NCBI RefSeq assembly: GCF_000169175.1
Contig: NZ_AAWS01000030.1
Location: 44,428 to 108,427 of the forward strand
Origin: Microscilla marina ATCC 23134
Lineage (GTDB): Bacteria; Bacteroidota; Bacteroidia; Cytophagales; Microscillaceae
DNA: 64,000 nucleotides
Reading direction: 5' to 3'
This document shows, in pieces, positions 43,745 through 52,612 of this stretch (the stretch's first letter is position 1; each line of letters starts with the position of its first letter). A model generated the notes under the pieces. It saw only the letters and a program-made list of their open reading frames with translations. It was not told the DNA's origin and made no database searches. A program made the translations under genes and the position numbers.

Positions 43745-45037
43745 TCAACGGAGCGAGAATAATTGTTTGGCATTCAATTGTCTGACATCGTGAATGGGCA
43801 ATGTTTTGTATATTTTATACCAACCAAAACCCATACCTATAGCAATGTTTATAAGGGTGACACCCGCTACCATCACCAACGACCCTCCCGCACTAAGCAC
43901 CAGGTAATCGCCCACAATGTTGATGGCTACCATAATACCTATTTTAAGCGTATTGATTTGAGGACGATTGAGGCTGTCAAGAGCAATGCCGATGAAGCGA
44001 TCAATGGGTAAAAAAATCACATAAATCAATAGTATTTGAAAAATGGGCGCAGAGGCAGCATATTTGACTTTACCGATTAACACCATGAAAAATTCAGCCC
44101 AGATCATACCTATTAGGCAAAAAGGAGTAGCAAGCATAATAAATACCAGTACTTGTTTTTGGATAAACTGAGTGGCAATGACGTATTTTTTTTCTTCAGT
44201 CCACTTGGCAATTCTTGGAAAAGCCGTTGTAGCAAAACTTCGGAGGGGTACTTCGGCCAGCTCTATAATTTTGAGCGGAAACTGGTACAAAGCTACCGCA
44301 GCTGGTCCTATAAAAATACCAATAAGAAATATGTCAGTGCTTTTGAGCAGATTGGTGCCTAGCATTGAGAACAAACTGTATTGCCCAAAATACACCAGTT
44401 TTTTCACATAACGTTTGCTTACATACGCAATGTAACGAATGCCATCCCAACCACTTATCAGCGTAAATATTCCTGCAATGGCCCGCACTGCAGTATGGGC
44501 AATCAAAATAGTGGTAAGGTCTAGAGAGCGGTGGTAGTTGAAAAGTATAAACAAGCCAAACCCCCCCGTAATGCACAATTGAATAATGACCATGCGTACA
44601 TAGCGTTGCTTCGAATGGCTGATCCACAAACCCATATTTGACGGAAGCGTGACCCAAATCACAATTGGGTACCATTGAAAAAACAAGGTGAAGTTTTTGC
44701 TGGCGATGGGTTCGGCAAAAGCCCAGCCTGATAAAGCAATAAGCCCCGAAAACAAGGCCGTAGAAATGAGCCCAATCCACCACGATGAACCGGTGATTAC
44801 TTTTTGAACTAAACCCTTGGAGTTTGACGCAAAATACTTGACCAATGCCTGGTAGATAAACCCCGCTCTGACCATTTCCATAAAGGTAAAAGCTGCTACA
44901 TACAACAACCACACACCAAACTCATCAACTGGGAGCATGTGGGCAAGAAACATAAAGCTTAAGAAACCAATGCCTGCATTGAACAAATTGCCTCCCAATA
45001 CCCATAAGTTATCTTTGATGTGTGAAAGTTTTGCCAT
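43745..45037 (-). CDS. Polysaccharide flippase (Wzx/MATE-like)
   Basis: Encodes 430 residues from the ATG at 45037, which lies just after the upstream stop (TAATATG); a longer reading starts at a TTG and would overlap the upstream gene. Twelve or so transmembrane helices: LWVLGGNLFNAGIGFLSFMFLAHML starts the first pair and YFGQYSLFSMLGTNLLKSTDIFLIGIFIG the seventh. It belongs to the polysaccharide biosynthesis/MOP exporter superfamily and should flip lipid-linked repeat units to the periplasm for the polymerase. Confidence 0.9.
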   Translation of the reverse strand: MAKLSHIKDNLWVLGGNLFNAGIGFLSFMFLAHMLPVDEFGVWLLYVAAFTFMEMVRAGFIYQALVKYFASNSKGLVQKVITGSSWWIGLISTALFSGLIALSGWAFAEPIASKNFTLFFQWYPIVIWVTLPSNMGLWISHSKQRYVRMVIIQLCITGGFGLFILFNYHRSLDLTTILIAHTAVRAIAGIFTLISGWDGIRYIAYVSKRYVKKLVYFGQYSLFSMLGTNLLKSTDIFLIGIFIGPAAVALYQFPLKIIELAEVPLRSFATTAFPRIAKWTEEKKYVIATQFIQKQVLVFIMLATPFCLIGMIWAEFFMVLIGKVKYAASAPIFQILLIYVIFLPIDRFIGIALDSLNRPQINTLKIGIMVAINIVGDYLVLSAGGSLVMVAGVTLINIAIGMGFGWYKIYKTLPIHDVRQLNAKQLFSLR

Positions 45038-45038
45038 A

Positions 45039-46277
45039 TTAGTAGGTCTTCTGAAATTCAGTTTTTTTGCGTGCAATGATTTGATTGATTACCTTTGAAA
45101 GCTCTTCGGCGCGATTGTCCCACGAATTAGAGGCAGCAAAAGTAAGGCGTTTTTTGGTAGCCTGGGCAAATTCTTCTGGTTGTTTGATGTGTGCCGCCAA
45201 TTGCTTGATGGCAGCCAAAAACTCATCGGGTTGGCTAGTGATAGATGCAATTTCCTTAAAGTCGTCTACTTGACCAAAATTGGTCATTACCACTGGCAAG
45301 CCTGCTGCCAGATACTCATTTATTTTGAGAGGATAAATACTTTGGGTAAAGCCATTGCTTACAAAAGGAATCAACCCAATGTCGAACTTTGCTACATAAT
45401 CTGCCAGCTTTTCGGGCGATTGTGCGCCAAAAAACGTGACGTTACTGTAGTTTTTCAAACGATCTTTGCCTTGTGGGTAAATCTCTCGCCCCACAAAATG
45501 AAACTGGGCATCAGGCAACTGTTCTATACAGTGAGCCAATAGTTCGTAGTCGAGTCTATCGTCTATAGTGCCCAAGTATCCCACTGTCAAGGGTTTGTCA
45601 GTAGCATCAGCGGCTTGTTTTTGTGCATAGGCTTGCTGAAACAATTCCAGGTTTACCCCATTTTTCACCAAAAAACATTGATCATTGTAAGCTTTCTTGT
45701 TTTGCTGCAATTGTGCCGAGGTAGTAATGATGGCATCGGCTTTGGCGGCAAAGTCGGCTTCTACGCCTGTACCGTGTTTTTTACACCATTTGGCATGGCT
45801 TATTTCGTCATAGCAATAGTATAACAACAGTTTTTCGTTGAGTTTGCCCACTAAAGGCAAACCGTAGGTAGGGTTAAAAGCATTGACGACAATAGGGCTG
45901 TGCATATCGCGCGAACTCACTGCCCTTTGAATAGCTTTTCTGAGGATACGTGCGTTACGCTTAACAAAAAAATGATGAATTTTGCCAGAAGGCAACCAGT
46001 TTACAGGGTAGATAGGGGGAGCAGTTAAAACGTTTATTTCAGTATTATCTTCGAGCTTTATGGTACGCAATCGTTTGTTGATGCCCAAAATCCGTTTGAC
46101 AGGAATACTGTTACCACGCAACATACCCGTGATGATGTCTTTATAAGTAAACTGATACTCAACGTAGATTACCCGGTTATGACGTGCCAGTACCGACATA
46201 ATTTGTACGCTGGCTTTCATGTAATCGCCTTCCCAGGGAGACATTGCCAAACAAACGATATTTTTTCCTCGAATCAT
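45039..46277 (-). CDS. GT-B glycosyltransferase (GT4-like)
   Basis: 412 residues. VCLAMSPWEGDYMKASVQIMSVLA opens the acceptor half. The donor half carries VGYLGTIDDRLDYELLAHC, FHFVGREIYPQ, VTFFGAQ, and the nucleotide-binding segment FTQSIYPLKINEYLAAGLPVV, where the usual E-x7-E becomes an Ile-Tyr-Pro-x-K-x-x-E pattern seen in TuaH-like transferases. Cytoplasmic. The stop is two bases from the flippase start. Confidence 0.88.
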   Translation of the reverse strand: MIRGKNIVCLAMSPWEGDYMKASVQIMSVLARHNRVIYVEYQFTYKDIITGMLRGNSIPVKRILGINKRLRTIKLEDNTEINVLTAPPIYPVNWLPSGKIHHFFVKRNARILRKAIQRAVSSRDMHSPIVVNAFNPTYGLPLVGKLNEKLLLYYCYDEISHAKWCKKHGTGVEADFAAKADAIITTSAQLQQNKKAYNDQCFLVKNGVNLELFQQAYAQKQAADATDKPLTVGYLGTIDDRLDYELLAHCIEQLPDAQFHFVGREIYPQGKDRLKNYSNVTFFGAQSPEKLADYVAKFDIGLIPFVSNGFTQSIYPLKINEYLAAGLPVVMTNFGQVDDFKEIASITSQPDEFLAAIKQLAAHIKQPEEFAQATKKRLTFAASNSWDNRAEELSKVINQIIARKKTEFQKTY

Positions 46278-46321
46278 CTTGCTGTATGTTTTATGGATTG
46301 CGTATGAGTTGTATTCTTGGG

Positions 46322-48514
46322 TTAATTTATTTTCTTTTTAGATTTAAATTCAAGGCGAAAAGCTCGTTTTACCCACGCACGCAACGAATAAGGCGACTGC
46401 CCATAATCCCCTACTAACTCTTCAATGTAATGTGGCTTTACCCCATTCAATATCATCAAGTGTTTGACATCGTCTTGCGACAAGTAAGTGTCAGACAAAT
46501 ATTTATCAGATTTTTTCCAAGATCGGTTAGCCCTTACAATCAACACGTTTAAATTTGCCTGTTTCAGCATTTTTAGCGGTAGCATTCCTTTTACAAATCC
46601 AGGAAGCTCTAGCAGTATATAGTCAAACTCTACCTCTTCGAGCGATATGTCTACCAACTCTTCAAGCGTTTGTTTTTCGGGCAAGTCAGGATTGACCATA
46701 TATTCATAATCGCTTTTATACTGTTGGTTGTTACTGCTGTTGGCGGGGTTTATCTGTAGTACTTTCTTGCCCGAAGAACGCAAGTTATCTACGATCTCTT
46801 CTGACAAATAAGACTTACCTTCTCTGGTTTGAGTACTCGTGATTGTAATAATTGGCTGGGGAACATCTTTCAACTCAATCAGTATTTTATTGGTAATCTG
46901 ATTGATCAAAGCCTTCCTGATTATTTTTTGATTTTCTTTGACTTTCTTCTTTTTGGTCACAGGTATGGCTCCCGCAAATGGCAAACCTACTGCTTTCATT
47001 GCCCTTGCTGGGCTCTTCAGGGTGGTATCCAGTAGCTCGGTGGCTATTACAAATGCCAAAGACCCAATGGCACCCACCATAAACCCTAAAATAATGAGTA
47101 ATACTTTTTTATTGGGTTTTTTTGACACACTTGGCTTATCTACGACCTCCAGGTTCGACGACAGCTCAATATTTTGTTGGCGAATCAACGCTTGATTTAA
47201 TCCGTGCAAAATTTCAATATATGCGCGTTCTTCTACACCTACTTCCCGTTCCAGTTTTTTGAGCCTGGATCCTAGTGGAGCAAAACGATCATACTCTTTG
47301 TCTATATCTTTGATACGATCCTCAAAAATCTTTACCCTTGCTTTTGCCTGTTCTACCAAAATAAGGTTGGCGAGCCATTCGTTTAGCAAAGTTTTAACGG
47401 CAATACCCCCTCCTGTAGAGTACTGATAATTGTACATATTGAGCACCTCTTTTTGCAAGTCCTTTTTTAAGGCTTCTATTTCTTGCTTCAGCGCTGTTTG
47501 GTTTTGGTCAACAGTAGGATCATTTTCGGCAGGTTTGCGGGTTTTTTGCAGCGCCAATGCCACAATCAGGTTCGATAGGCGTTTCTTTTTGATAAGAATT
47601 TCATCATTTTTGGCAAAAAACTCTTTGTTGATATTGAGCTTTTTTTCCAATTCTTTTAATACTGCTCTGGATGCTTCCAGGTTTCCTACTTCTTTTTTGT
47701 AAGCATCTGTAATATCACTTTTTTGCCCGGCTATAGATTTAGTTTGTTCGTAGTAATTTAATATTTTACCGTTTTCACGGAATATTTTTAAGCGGTTTTC
47801 TACCCCATTTAATTTAGCTTTTGCTTTATTGAGTTGTGCCTCAAAGTAAGCGACCACATCTCCTGTCTCCGATTTTTTTAGAAATTTATAACGTTTGATA
47901 AATTTTTCGACAACAAAAATCAACGTATTCCGACTGATAAATGCATCATCGGTGCCGTATTTAATGGTAATCATGTCGCTTGAACCTAAGCGCCTGGCCG
48001 ATACACGCGACATTGCCCGGTAACTGTAGTAGGGGTGGTTGCTATTGAGTATTTTATTGAGCCACTCTGGTTGGTTGGTTTCAATAGACTTGTAGAGTTT
48101 GTCATAAGTAGCCTTAAAGTTACCTTTAACTACCAATTGTTTTCTTACTGTAGGGGTTACTATTTTTTTTAGTTTGTCGTAAGCTTTTACCCCTATAATA
48201 CCTGAGGTGGGTTTGTCGAGCAATAAATGTTGAGTGAGTAAACTCAGGGCAACTTCTTTTTGAGTTTCTTTGGCTTTGATCACATTGATCAAGTTATCAA
48301 AGGCATTATTTACACTAAAGTAATCTATTCTTGAGCTTCCGGTAGACTCAATATTATAGCCTGAGGCTATGCCTGTATAAATCAAAGTTTCTGCCTCATA
48401 TTTATTAGGCATGTCTTTGACCAGGTAGTATACTCCAGCGGCTAAAGCTACAGGTATAAAAATGAGTAGCTTTATATTATGGACTATTAGACGAACAAAG
48501 TCTATTAAGTTCAT
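46322..48514 (-). CDS. Wzz-type polysaccharide co-polymerase fused to a degenerate BY-kinase-like domain
   Basis: 730 residues. A transmembrane helix (about 16-35), a long periplasmic coiled coil with Wzz features, and a second helix (about 477-500: LLIILGFMVGAIGSLAFVIATELL) make the chain-length co-polymerase. The cytoplasmic end resembles bacterial tyrosine kinases (CpsD/Wzc): ITSTQTREGKSYLSEEI matches the Walker A region and FDYILLELPGF the A' site. However, the loop lacks the usual proline-glycine (SxxPGEGK), and the C-terminus has no tyrosine cluster (it ends FRLEFKSKKKIN). Autophosphorylation is therefore unlikely; an ATP-dependent regulatory role may remain. Confidence 0.87.
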   Translation of the reverse strand: MNLIDFVRLIVHNIKLLIFIPVALAAGVYYLVKDMPNKYEAETLIYTGIASGYNIESTGSSRIDYFSVNNAFDNLINVIKAKETQKEVALSLLTQHLLLDKPTSGIIGVKAYDKLKKIVTPTVRKQLVVKGNFKATYDKLYKSIETNQPEWLNKILNSNHPYYSYRAMSRVSARRLGSSDMITIKYGTDDAFISRNTLIFVVEKFIKRYKFLKKSETGDVVAYFEAQLNKAKAKLNGVENRLKIFRENGKILNYYEQTKSIAGQKSDITDAYKKEVGNLEASRAVLKELEKKLNINKEFFAKNDEILIKKKRLSNLIVALALQKTRKPAENDPTVDQNQTALKQEIEALKKDLQKEVLNMYNYQYSTGGGIAVKTLLNEWLANLILVEQAKARVKIFEDRIKDIDKEYDRFAPLGSRLKKLEREVGVEERAYIEILHGLNQALIRQQNIELSSNLEVVDKPSVSKKPNKKVLLIILGFMVGAIGSLAFVIATELLDTTLKSPARAMKAVGLPFAGAIPVTKKKKVKENQKIIRKALINQITNKILIELKDVPQPIITITSTQTREGKSYLSEEIVDNLRSSGKKVLQINPANSSNNQQYKSDYEYMVNPDLPEKQTLEELVDISLEEVEFDYILLELPGFVKGMLPLKMLKQANLNVLIVRANRSWKKSDKYLSDTYLSQDDVKHLMILNGVKPHYIEELVGDYGQSPYSLRAWVKRAFRLEFKSKKKIN

Positions 48515-48524
48515 TTTTTGTGAT

Positions 48525-49238
48525 TTAGAAACTGTTTAATGGCTTACCAACAAATTGTTCCAGCTTTAAGTAGGCTTTTTCATAGCTGTTTTTTCCTTGT
48601 TCAAACTCCTGATGGGCGTTGGAGGTGAGCTCGATGATTCGGCTTAGCTCAGCTATTTTGATTTGCCCCTGGGTAAACTCTTTCTCGGCTACTTGTCGCT
48701 GTAAAGCAAGTGTTTGCATCTTTTCACTTTTAATATGTAGCAAAGTTTGGGCTAATTCCAGGTTTTTGTATAGTTCTGTTACTTGCCATACAATTTCTCT
48801 TTCAATAGAAAGTAGTTGGTTTTCTGAAGCATTTTTCTCTTGAATAGCCACTTGAGTGACATGTTTTGCTCCTGAAAAGTCAAATAAAGAGAATCTGAGA
48901 GTAAAGCCGGCGCGGTAATTCCCTCCGTTTTTCAAGGCAAGTGTTTCCACATTGCCCGTATTAGAGTTAATATTAGTGACCGAAAAGTTGTTGGTGTAGC
49001 TATACCCCGCATCCATAAACACTTTATTCATCCATCGCTTTTTTCTTTCTTTGATATTGGCTTTGTCACGGAGAATGATTGATTGCTGATATTTTACCTG
49101 TGGAGAACTGTTGATTGCTGCTTCAGTTAACGCTGCCAGTGGTGGTAAGCGAAAAGCTGACCACGCGGTGTCTGTTTGTGCATTGGTGTTGAAGCAAGTC
49201 AATAATAAGACCCATCCGATGTATAAATACTTGTGCAT
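48525..49238 (-). CDS. Half-length outer membrane efflux (TolC/OEP-like) protein
   Basis: 237 residues with a signal peptide (ends FNTNAQ). LPPLAALTEAAINSSPQVKYQQ, the strand-forming YRAGFTLRFSLFDFSGAKHVT, and long helices with ALQRQVAEKEFTQGQIKIAELSRIIEL match one OEP repeat. TolC-type proteins have two such repeats in about 430 residues, so this is a single-repeat version. It may trimerise or hexamerise as a shortened periplasmic channel for the polysaccharide, in the role that Wza plays elsewhere. Eleven bases separate it from the co-polymerase gene. Confidence 0.85.
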   Translation of the reverse strand: MHKYLYIGWVLLLTCFNTNAQTDTAWSAFRLPPLAALTEAAINSSPQVKYQQSIILRDKANIKERKKRWMNKVFMDAGYSYTNNFSVTNINSNTGNVETLALKNGGNYRAGFTLRFSLFDFSGAKHVTQVAIQEKNASENQLLSIEREIVWQVTELYKNLELAQTLLHIKSEKMQTLALQRQVAEKEFTQGQIKIAELSRIIELTSNAHQEFEQGKNSYEKAYLKLEQFVGKPLNSF

Positions 49239-49572
49239 CCTTAGTTTCTACTGTTTCAAATAGTAAAGAGAAGTTAGCAGGCTTTCTCTTAGGAATGGTG
49301 TAAAAATAAAGTTCTATAGTAACGCCAAAATATTTTGTTGGCAGGAGAGGCAAAAAAACGCGGCATAGCAGCGCTACGGCAAGTTTTTTTAACGAATTCT
49401 GTCAGCGAAAGATGACGTTAAAAATGTAAATTTATTTTGGTACTATTCCTTAATTTGGGAACCTGTGTGAATGATTGATGATTACTTTGAGTACAAAATT
49501 AAACAAGTACACTATAACATTTAGTTTATAGCCAATAATTTATTTAAAATTTTGTGTCAACACAGGTTTTTT
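49239..49572. other. Non-coding gap inside the polysaccharide locus
   Basis: 334 AT-rich bases between the sugar transferase and the OEP-like gene. No gene, no recognised repeat copy and no clear promoter consensus. Its size suggests a second transcription start for the downstream genes. Confidence 0.4.
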
Positions 49573-50751
49573 TTACACTTTTTCGGATTGCAACAAAGCA
49601 GGGAACGTTTTCAGAATAATCTTCATATCCATCATAAACGAGTGCTTTTGTGCATACTCATTGTCAAGGGCTATGCGCTCTTCGGTAGACATATCTGCTT
49701 TGCCTCGTTTGGTTACTTGCCACAAGCCTGTAATTCCAGCAGGCGCATCAAAACGTTGAATGGTCTGATCTTTCGTAAGCTTTTCTGCTTCATACAATGG
49801 CAAAGGGCGGTTACCTACCAGCGACATGTCACCTCGAAGTACATTGAATAGCTGAGGTATTTCATCGATACTGGTTTTTCGTATAAAAGCGCCCACTTTA
49901 GTAATTCGAGGGTCTTTGGCTAGTTTCATAAAAACTGCTTCATCCTCTTTTTCTTCTACTTCGCTTTTTACTTTCTCACACACTACCCCCTCGTCTGTCC
50001 ACAATGGTTGCTGACAAGCACATTTTTTCAACACACAATCTGCACAGTTTTTCATCTCAGTTTTAGCTTTTTCTTTTTTGGCGGGTGCTTTGTATTGGTT
50101 GAGGTGCTTTAGCTCTTCCAAACGTTGGTCAGCATCTTGATACATAGAGCGAAACTTGAGCAAAGGAAATACTTTGTAATTAGTTCCTACTCGTTTTGAA
50201 GTATACAACGGATTTCCTTTAGACTCTAGTCTGATAATGATGGCCACTAATAGCAAGATAGGAGACAACAGTAACAAGGCTGAGCCTGCGGCTACAATAT
50301 CAAAAGCTCTTTTGAAAAAATTAACGTGTTTTTTTGTCGACGCTTTGGGCTGAGCATTCAAATCATTGTAACTTTTTTTCTTAAGCAAACTGTTGATGCG
50401 TAGCTTGAGCATTTTATAGCTCAGTTCATCTGACAAAATATCGTTTACCCCGGTAGGTACATGTTGAAACAAAGGTGAGTCGCTTAAATACTCAGGGTAA
50501 ATAAACAATACCGGCAGCTGTTGTTTGCTGTATTCACGTCTGATTTTGCTTAAAAAGCCAGTAAACTCAATGATAGATTCGTGTACAGCACAAATGCAAA
50601 CATCAGCTTCGCGAATAACGCGGCTTGATGAGCGGTGCAGACTATCTAAATCTTTGAAATGAACAATTTTGTAGTCTTGTCCCAGGTTAGCTTGAAATGC
50701 AAAAGTTTCTTGCTTATTTGGATTGATATAAAGTAGGGTTGAAGTTTTCAT
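49573..50751 (-). CDS. Polyprenyl-phosphate sugar transferase with receiver-like N-terminus and Cys-rich insert
   Basis: 392 residues. Residues 1-125 resemble a response-regulator receiver fold (LLYINPNK, ADVCICAVHES, PVLFIYPE, then GVNDILSDELSYKMLKLRI) without a clear phospho-acceptor Asp. A transmembrane helix (149-173) opens the bacterial sugar transferase domain: KRAFDIVAAGSALLLLSP, LLKFRSMYQDAD, RKTSIDEIPQLFNVLRGDMS, NRPLP, GITGLWQV. This transfers a sugar-1-phosphate to undecaprenyl phosphate, the first step of repeat-unit assembly. Between residues 215 and 272 is an insert with Cys236, Cys239, Cys244, Cys246 and Cys258, able to hold a metal or cluster. It overlaps the CheY-like gene by 38 bases. 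Confidence 0.9.
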   Translation of the reverse strand: MKTSTLLYINPNKQETFAFQANLGQDYKIVHFKDLDSLHRSSSRVIREADVCICAVHESIIEFTGFLSKIRREYSKQQLPVLFIYPEYLSDSPLFQHVPTGVNDILSDELSYKMLKLRINSLLKKKSYNDLNAQPKASTKKHVNFFKRAFDIVAAGSALLLLSPILLLVAIIIRLESKGNPLYTSKRVGTNYKVFPLLKFRSMYQDADQRLEELKHLNQYKAPAKKEKAKTEMKNCADCVLKKCACQQPLWTDEGVVCEKVKSEVEEKEDEAVFMKLAKDPRITKVGAFIRKTSIDEIPQLFNVLRGDMSLVGNRPLPLYEAEKLTKDQTIQRFDAPAGITGLWQVTKRGKADMSTEERIALDNEYAQKHSFMMDMKIILKTFPALLQSEKV

Positions 50752-51136
50752 TAACTGAGTTGTTTTTTTTTACGATTTTTTGAACTTTGATGAGTAATTC
50801 TGCAGGGTTGAAAGGCTTGGTGAGGTAGTCTTCCGCACCTAACTGCAGGCATTTGATCCGAGCGTTACTATCGCTCAAACCTGAAAGCATTACAACAGGA
50901 ATATTCTGATATAATTTGCTCTTTTTCAGGAGGTTGATTAGTTCAAAACCATCCATTTCGGGCATCTTAATGTCCGTAACAATTATATCTGGTACTCCCG
51001 TTTCTTCCATCCATTCAAAAAACGCAAGTCCGTTGTTGAACTCAGAAACTTCGAAGTGTTCGTTTAGGTAGGACTCTAGCATGTAGCGCATGATAGCATT
51101 GTCCTCTATAAGGGCCAGGGTTAGCTTGGTACTCAT
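50714..51136 (-). CDS. CheY-like single-domain response regulator
   Basis: 140 residues, receiver domain only: acidic pair Glu11/Asp12, phospho-acceptor Asp55 (VTDIKMPEMDG), Ser/Thr switch in VVMLSG, and Lys in YLTKPFNPAEL. No output domain. It is the first gene of the exopolysaccharide locus and overlaps the sugar transferase gene by 38 bases, so the two are translated together. Because that transferase has a receiver-like N-terminus, heterodimer formation that couples phosphorylation to polysaccharide initiation is an attractive inference. The cognate kinase is not adjacent. Confidence 0.93.
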   Translation of the reverse strand: MSTKLTLALIEDNAIMRYMLESYLNEHFEVSEFNNGLAFFEWMEETGVPDIIVTDIKMPEMDGFELINLLKKSKLYQNIPVVMLSGLSDSNARIKCLQLGAEDYLTKPFNPAELLIKVQKIVKKNNSVNENFNPTLYQSK

Positions 51137-51170
51137 AAAACTTATATTTTTAATTTGTAGAAATTAAAAA

Positions 51171-51205
51171 GGGTATAAAAAATTGAATTCCAATTAATTA
51201 TACCC
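51171..51205. promoter_or_regulatory. AT-rich palindrome upstream of the exopolysaccharide operon
   Basis: GGGTATAAAAAATTG (from 51171) is an inverted match to CCAATTAATTATACCC (51190-51205), with GAATTC at the centre. It lies 35-69 bases before the ATG of the CheY-like gene, a position that suits an operator. It might instead be the end of the neighbouring transposable element. Confidence 0.45.
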
Positions 51206-51208
51206 ATA

Positions 51209-51269
51209 ATTCATTGCAAAAGGTTATTATTATATCTCCTAAAACATCATAATAGCTTTTACAATGAAT
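51209..51269. repeat. Long imperfect inverted repeat before the transposase
   Basis: ATTCATTGCAAAAGGTTATT (from 51209) matches the complement of the segment 51247-51269, which ends CTTTTACAATGAAT. The arms are about 23 bases with few mismatches and a 14-base loop. It could be a hairpin that blocks read-through into the transposase or part of an element end. Confidence 0.55.
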
Positions 51270-51391
51270 ATACATTTTAAAAAAACTTTCGTAAAGAACT
51301 ATCCTCTTTAGTAAAAAAATATTTTCGTGGTCATTTTTGTGAGGAGGTCAACATATTTACTACCATTTCGGAAACATTTGATAAATCGTGT

Positions 51392-52612
51392 TTGAGTTTA
51401 GAGGAATGCACTAAACTAGAAAAGCTTCTGCAGGTTTTTTATTTGGGTCAATTGGTAGGTTTACCTACTTTGAACAGTATCTTAGTGAAGCATGGGGTTG
51501 TGAGCAATTCTGCTCAAATCAGCTATCAAAAGTTGGCTTCTAATTTATCTATTAGCACCATTCGGAAGCTATTTGAAGAGGTTTTTTCGGCTCAGTTGGG
51601 TCAGGTACTCCAAGAAATGAGTGAAAAAGATTCAAGTTGTTGGTCAAAAACAACGGTCACTGTTGTGTTGGATGATAGCGTGTTTCGGTGTTGGCTATCT
51701 TCTCAGAATCATTTGAAAGATTTTGAGGAGTGCTACGGGAAATTTTTTAGTGGTCAGTTTGGTACAAGTGTGTATGGTTTTCGGGTGTTGACCCTTGGGG
51801 TGAGCATTGATGGGGTATTTTACCCACTTTTCTTTGATTTTATCAAGAAGAAAACCTCCAACGCTTATCAGAAACCAGCAAAAGTAGCTCAAAAGCTTGT
51901 GAGGCGCTGGGGAGAATATCGCAAAAAGCTGACTAGAACTGGGTATGATTTTCCTACACTTCACCTGAGTTGTGACAATGGATATAGTAATGAGGCTTTG
52001 GCAGAAAGTTGTGCCCAAAATGGACTTTGTTACATCAGTGTAACCAAAAAATCTCATTATGTGGTAATAGAGGGTCAAAAGGTAAAGCTCTCTGATTGGA
52101 TTGAGAAAGAATTTATCCCAGCAGAGCAAGCTCATCAAGCGAGTCAAAAAATGCTTCCTGAGGAAGATAAAACCACTTTTAAAAGGAGAATAAGTGCCTA
52201 TTATTGTAGCAAGAAACAAGCTGTAACTTTGCTGTTTTTTCGGCTCAATGGATCAAAGAAAGTAAGTGTTATTTATAGCACAAGTAAACATATTTTCGCC
52301 AAAACCTTGCGAAGACACTGGTTTCAGAGAACTTATATTGAACAGTTTTTCAAATTACTCAAACATGTGCTCCAAATTGGGGAAGCCAGAACAAAAGACA
52401 AAAAAGGTTTTGAATTCAAGTTATACCGATTTTCTTATGTAGCCTTGCACGCACAAAAACTGGTGAAATGGATCAGAAAACAAATGAAGGGTTTTAACAA
52501 AAAAGGGTTCATTACCATACAGCGAACCCTTAATTCAGACCCGGATATTTTAGACCTTTTGCAAGAAAAATTAATAGCAAACATTTGTAAATCAAATAGT
52601 TATAAACAATGA
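51392..52612 (+). CDS. IS4-like DDE transposase, N-terminus uncertain
   Basis: 406 residues from the TTG at 51392. DDE motifs: VVLDDSVFRCWL (first Asp), LSCDNGYSNEAL (second Asp), and WFQRTYIEQFFKLLKH with the Glu and Lys of the IS4-type YREK region. The frame stays open upstream to about 51281 with coding-like text (EEVNIFTTISETFDKSCLSL) but has no ATG. An ATG at 51264 enters this frame only through a -1 shift at a run of seven A (51279-51285). Either a weak start is used, translation frameshifts, or the N-terminus was damaged by an indel. Terminal inverted repeats are not clear, so the element's borders are open. Confidence 0.75.
   Translation: MSLEECTKLEKLLQVFYLGQLVGLPTLNSILVKHGVVSNSAQISYQKLASNLSISTIRKLFEEVFSAQLGQVLQEMSEKDSSCWSKTTVTVVLDDSVFRCWLSSQNHLKDFEECYGKFFSGQFGTSVYGFRVLTLGVSIDGVFYPLFFDFIKKKTSNAYQKPAKVAQKLVRRWGEYRKKLTRTGYDFPTLHLSCDNGYSNEALAESCAQNGLCYISVTKKSHYVVIEGQKVKLSDWIEKEFIPAEQAHQASQKMLPEEDKTTFKRRISAYYCSKKQAVTLLFFRLNGSKKVSVIYSTSKHIFAKTLRRHWFQRTYIEQFFKLLKHVLQIGEARTKDKKGFEFKLYRFSYVALHAQKLVKWIRKQMKGFNKKGFITIQRTLNSDPDILDLLQEKLIANICKSNSYKQ

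Noticed and set aside
44334..44912. 192-codon frame on the minus strand within the flippase gene
   Set aside because: It is an alternate frame of a gene with continuous membrane-helix coding, and its Cys/Phe/Tyr/His-rich composition is typical of a shadow.
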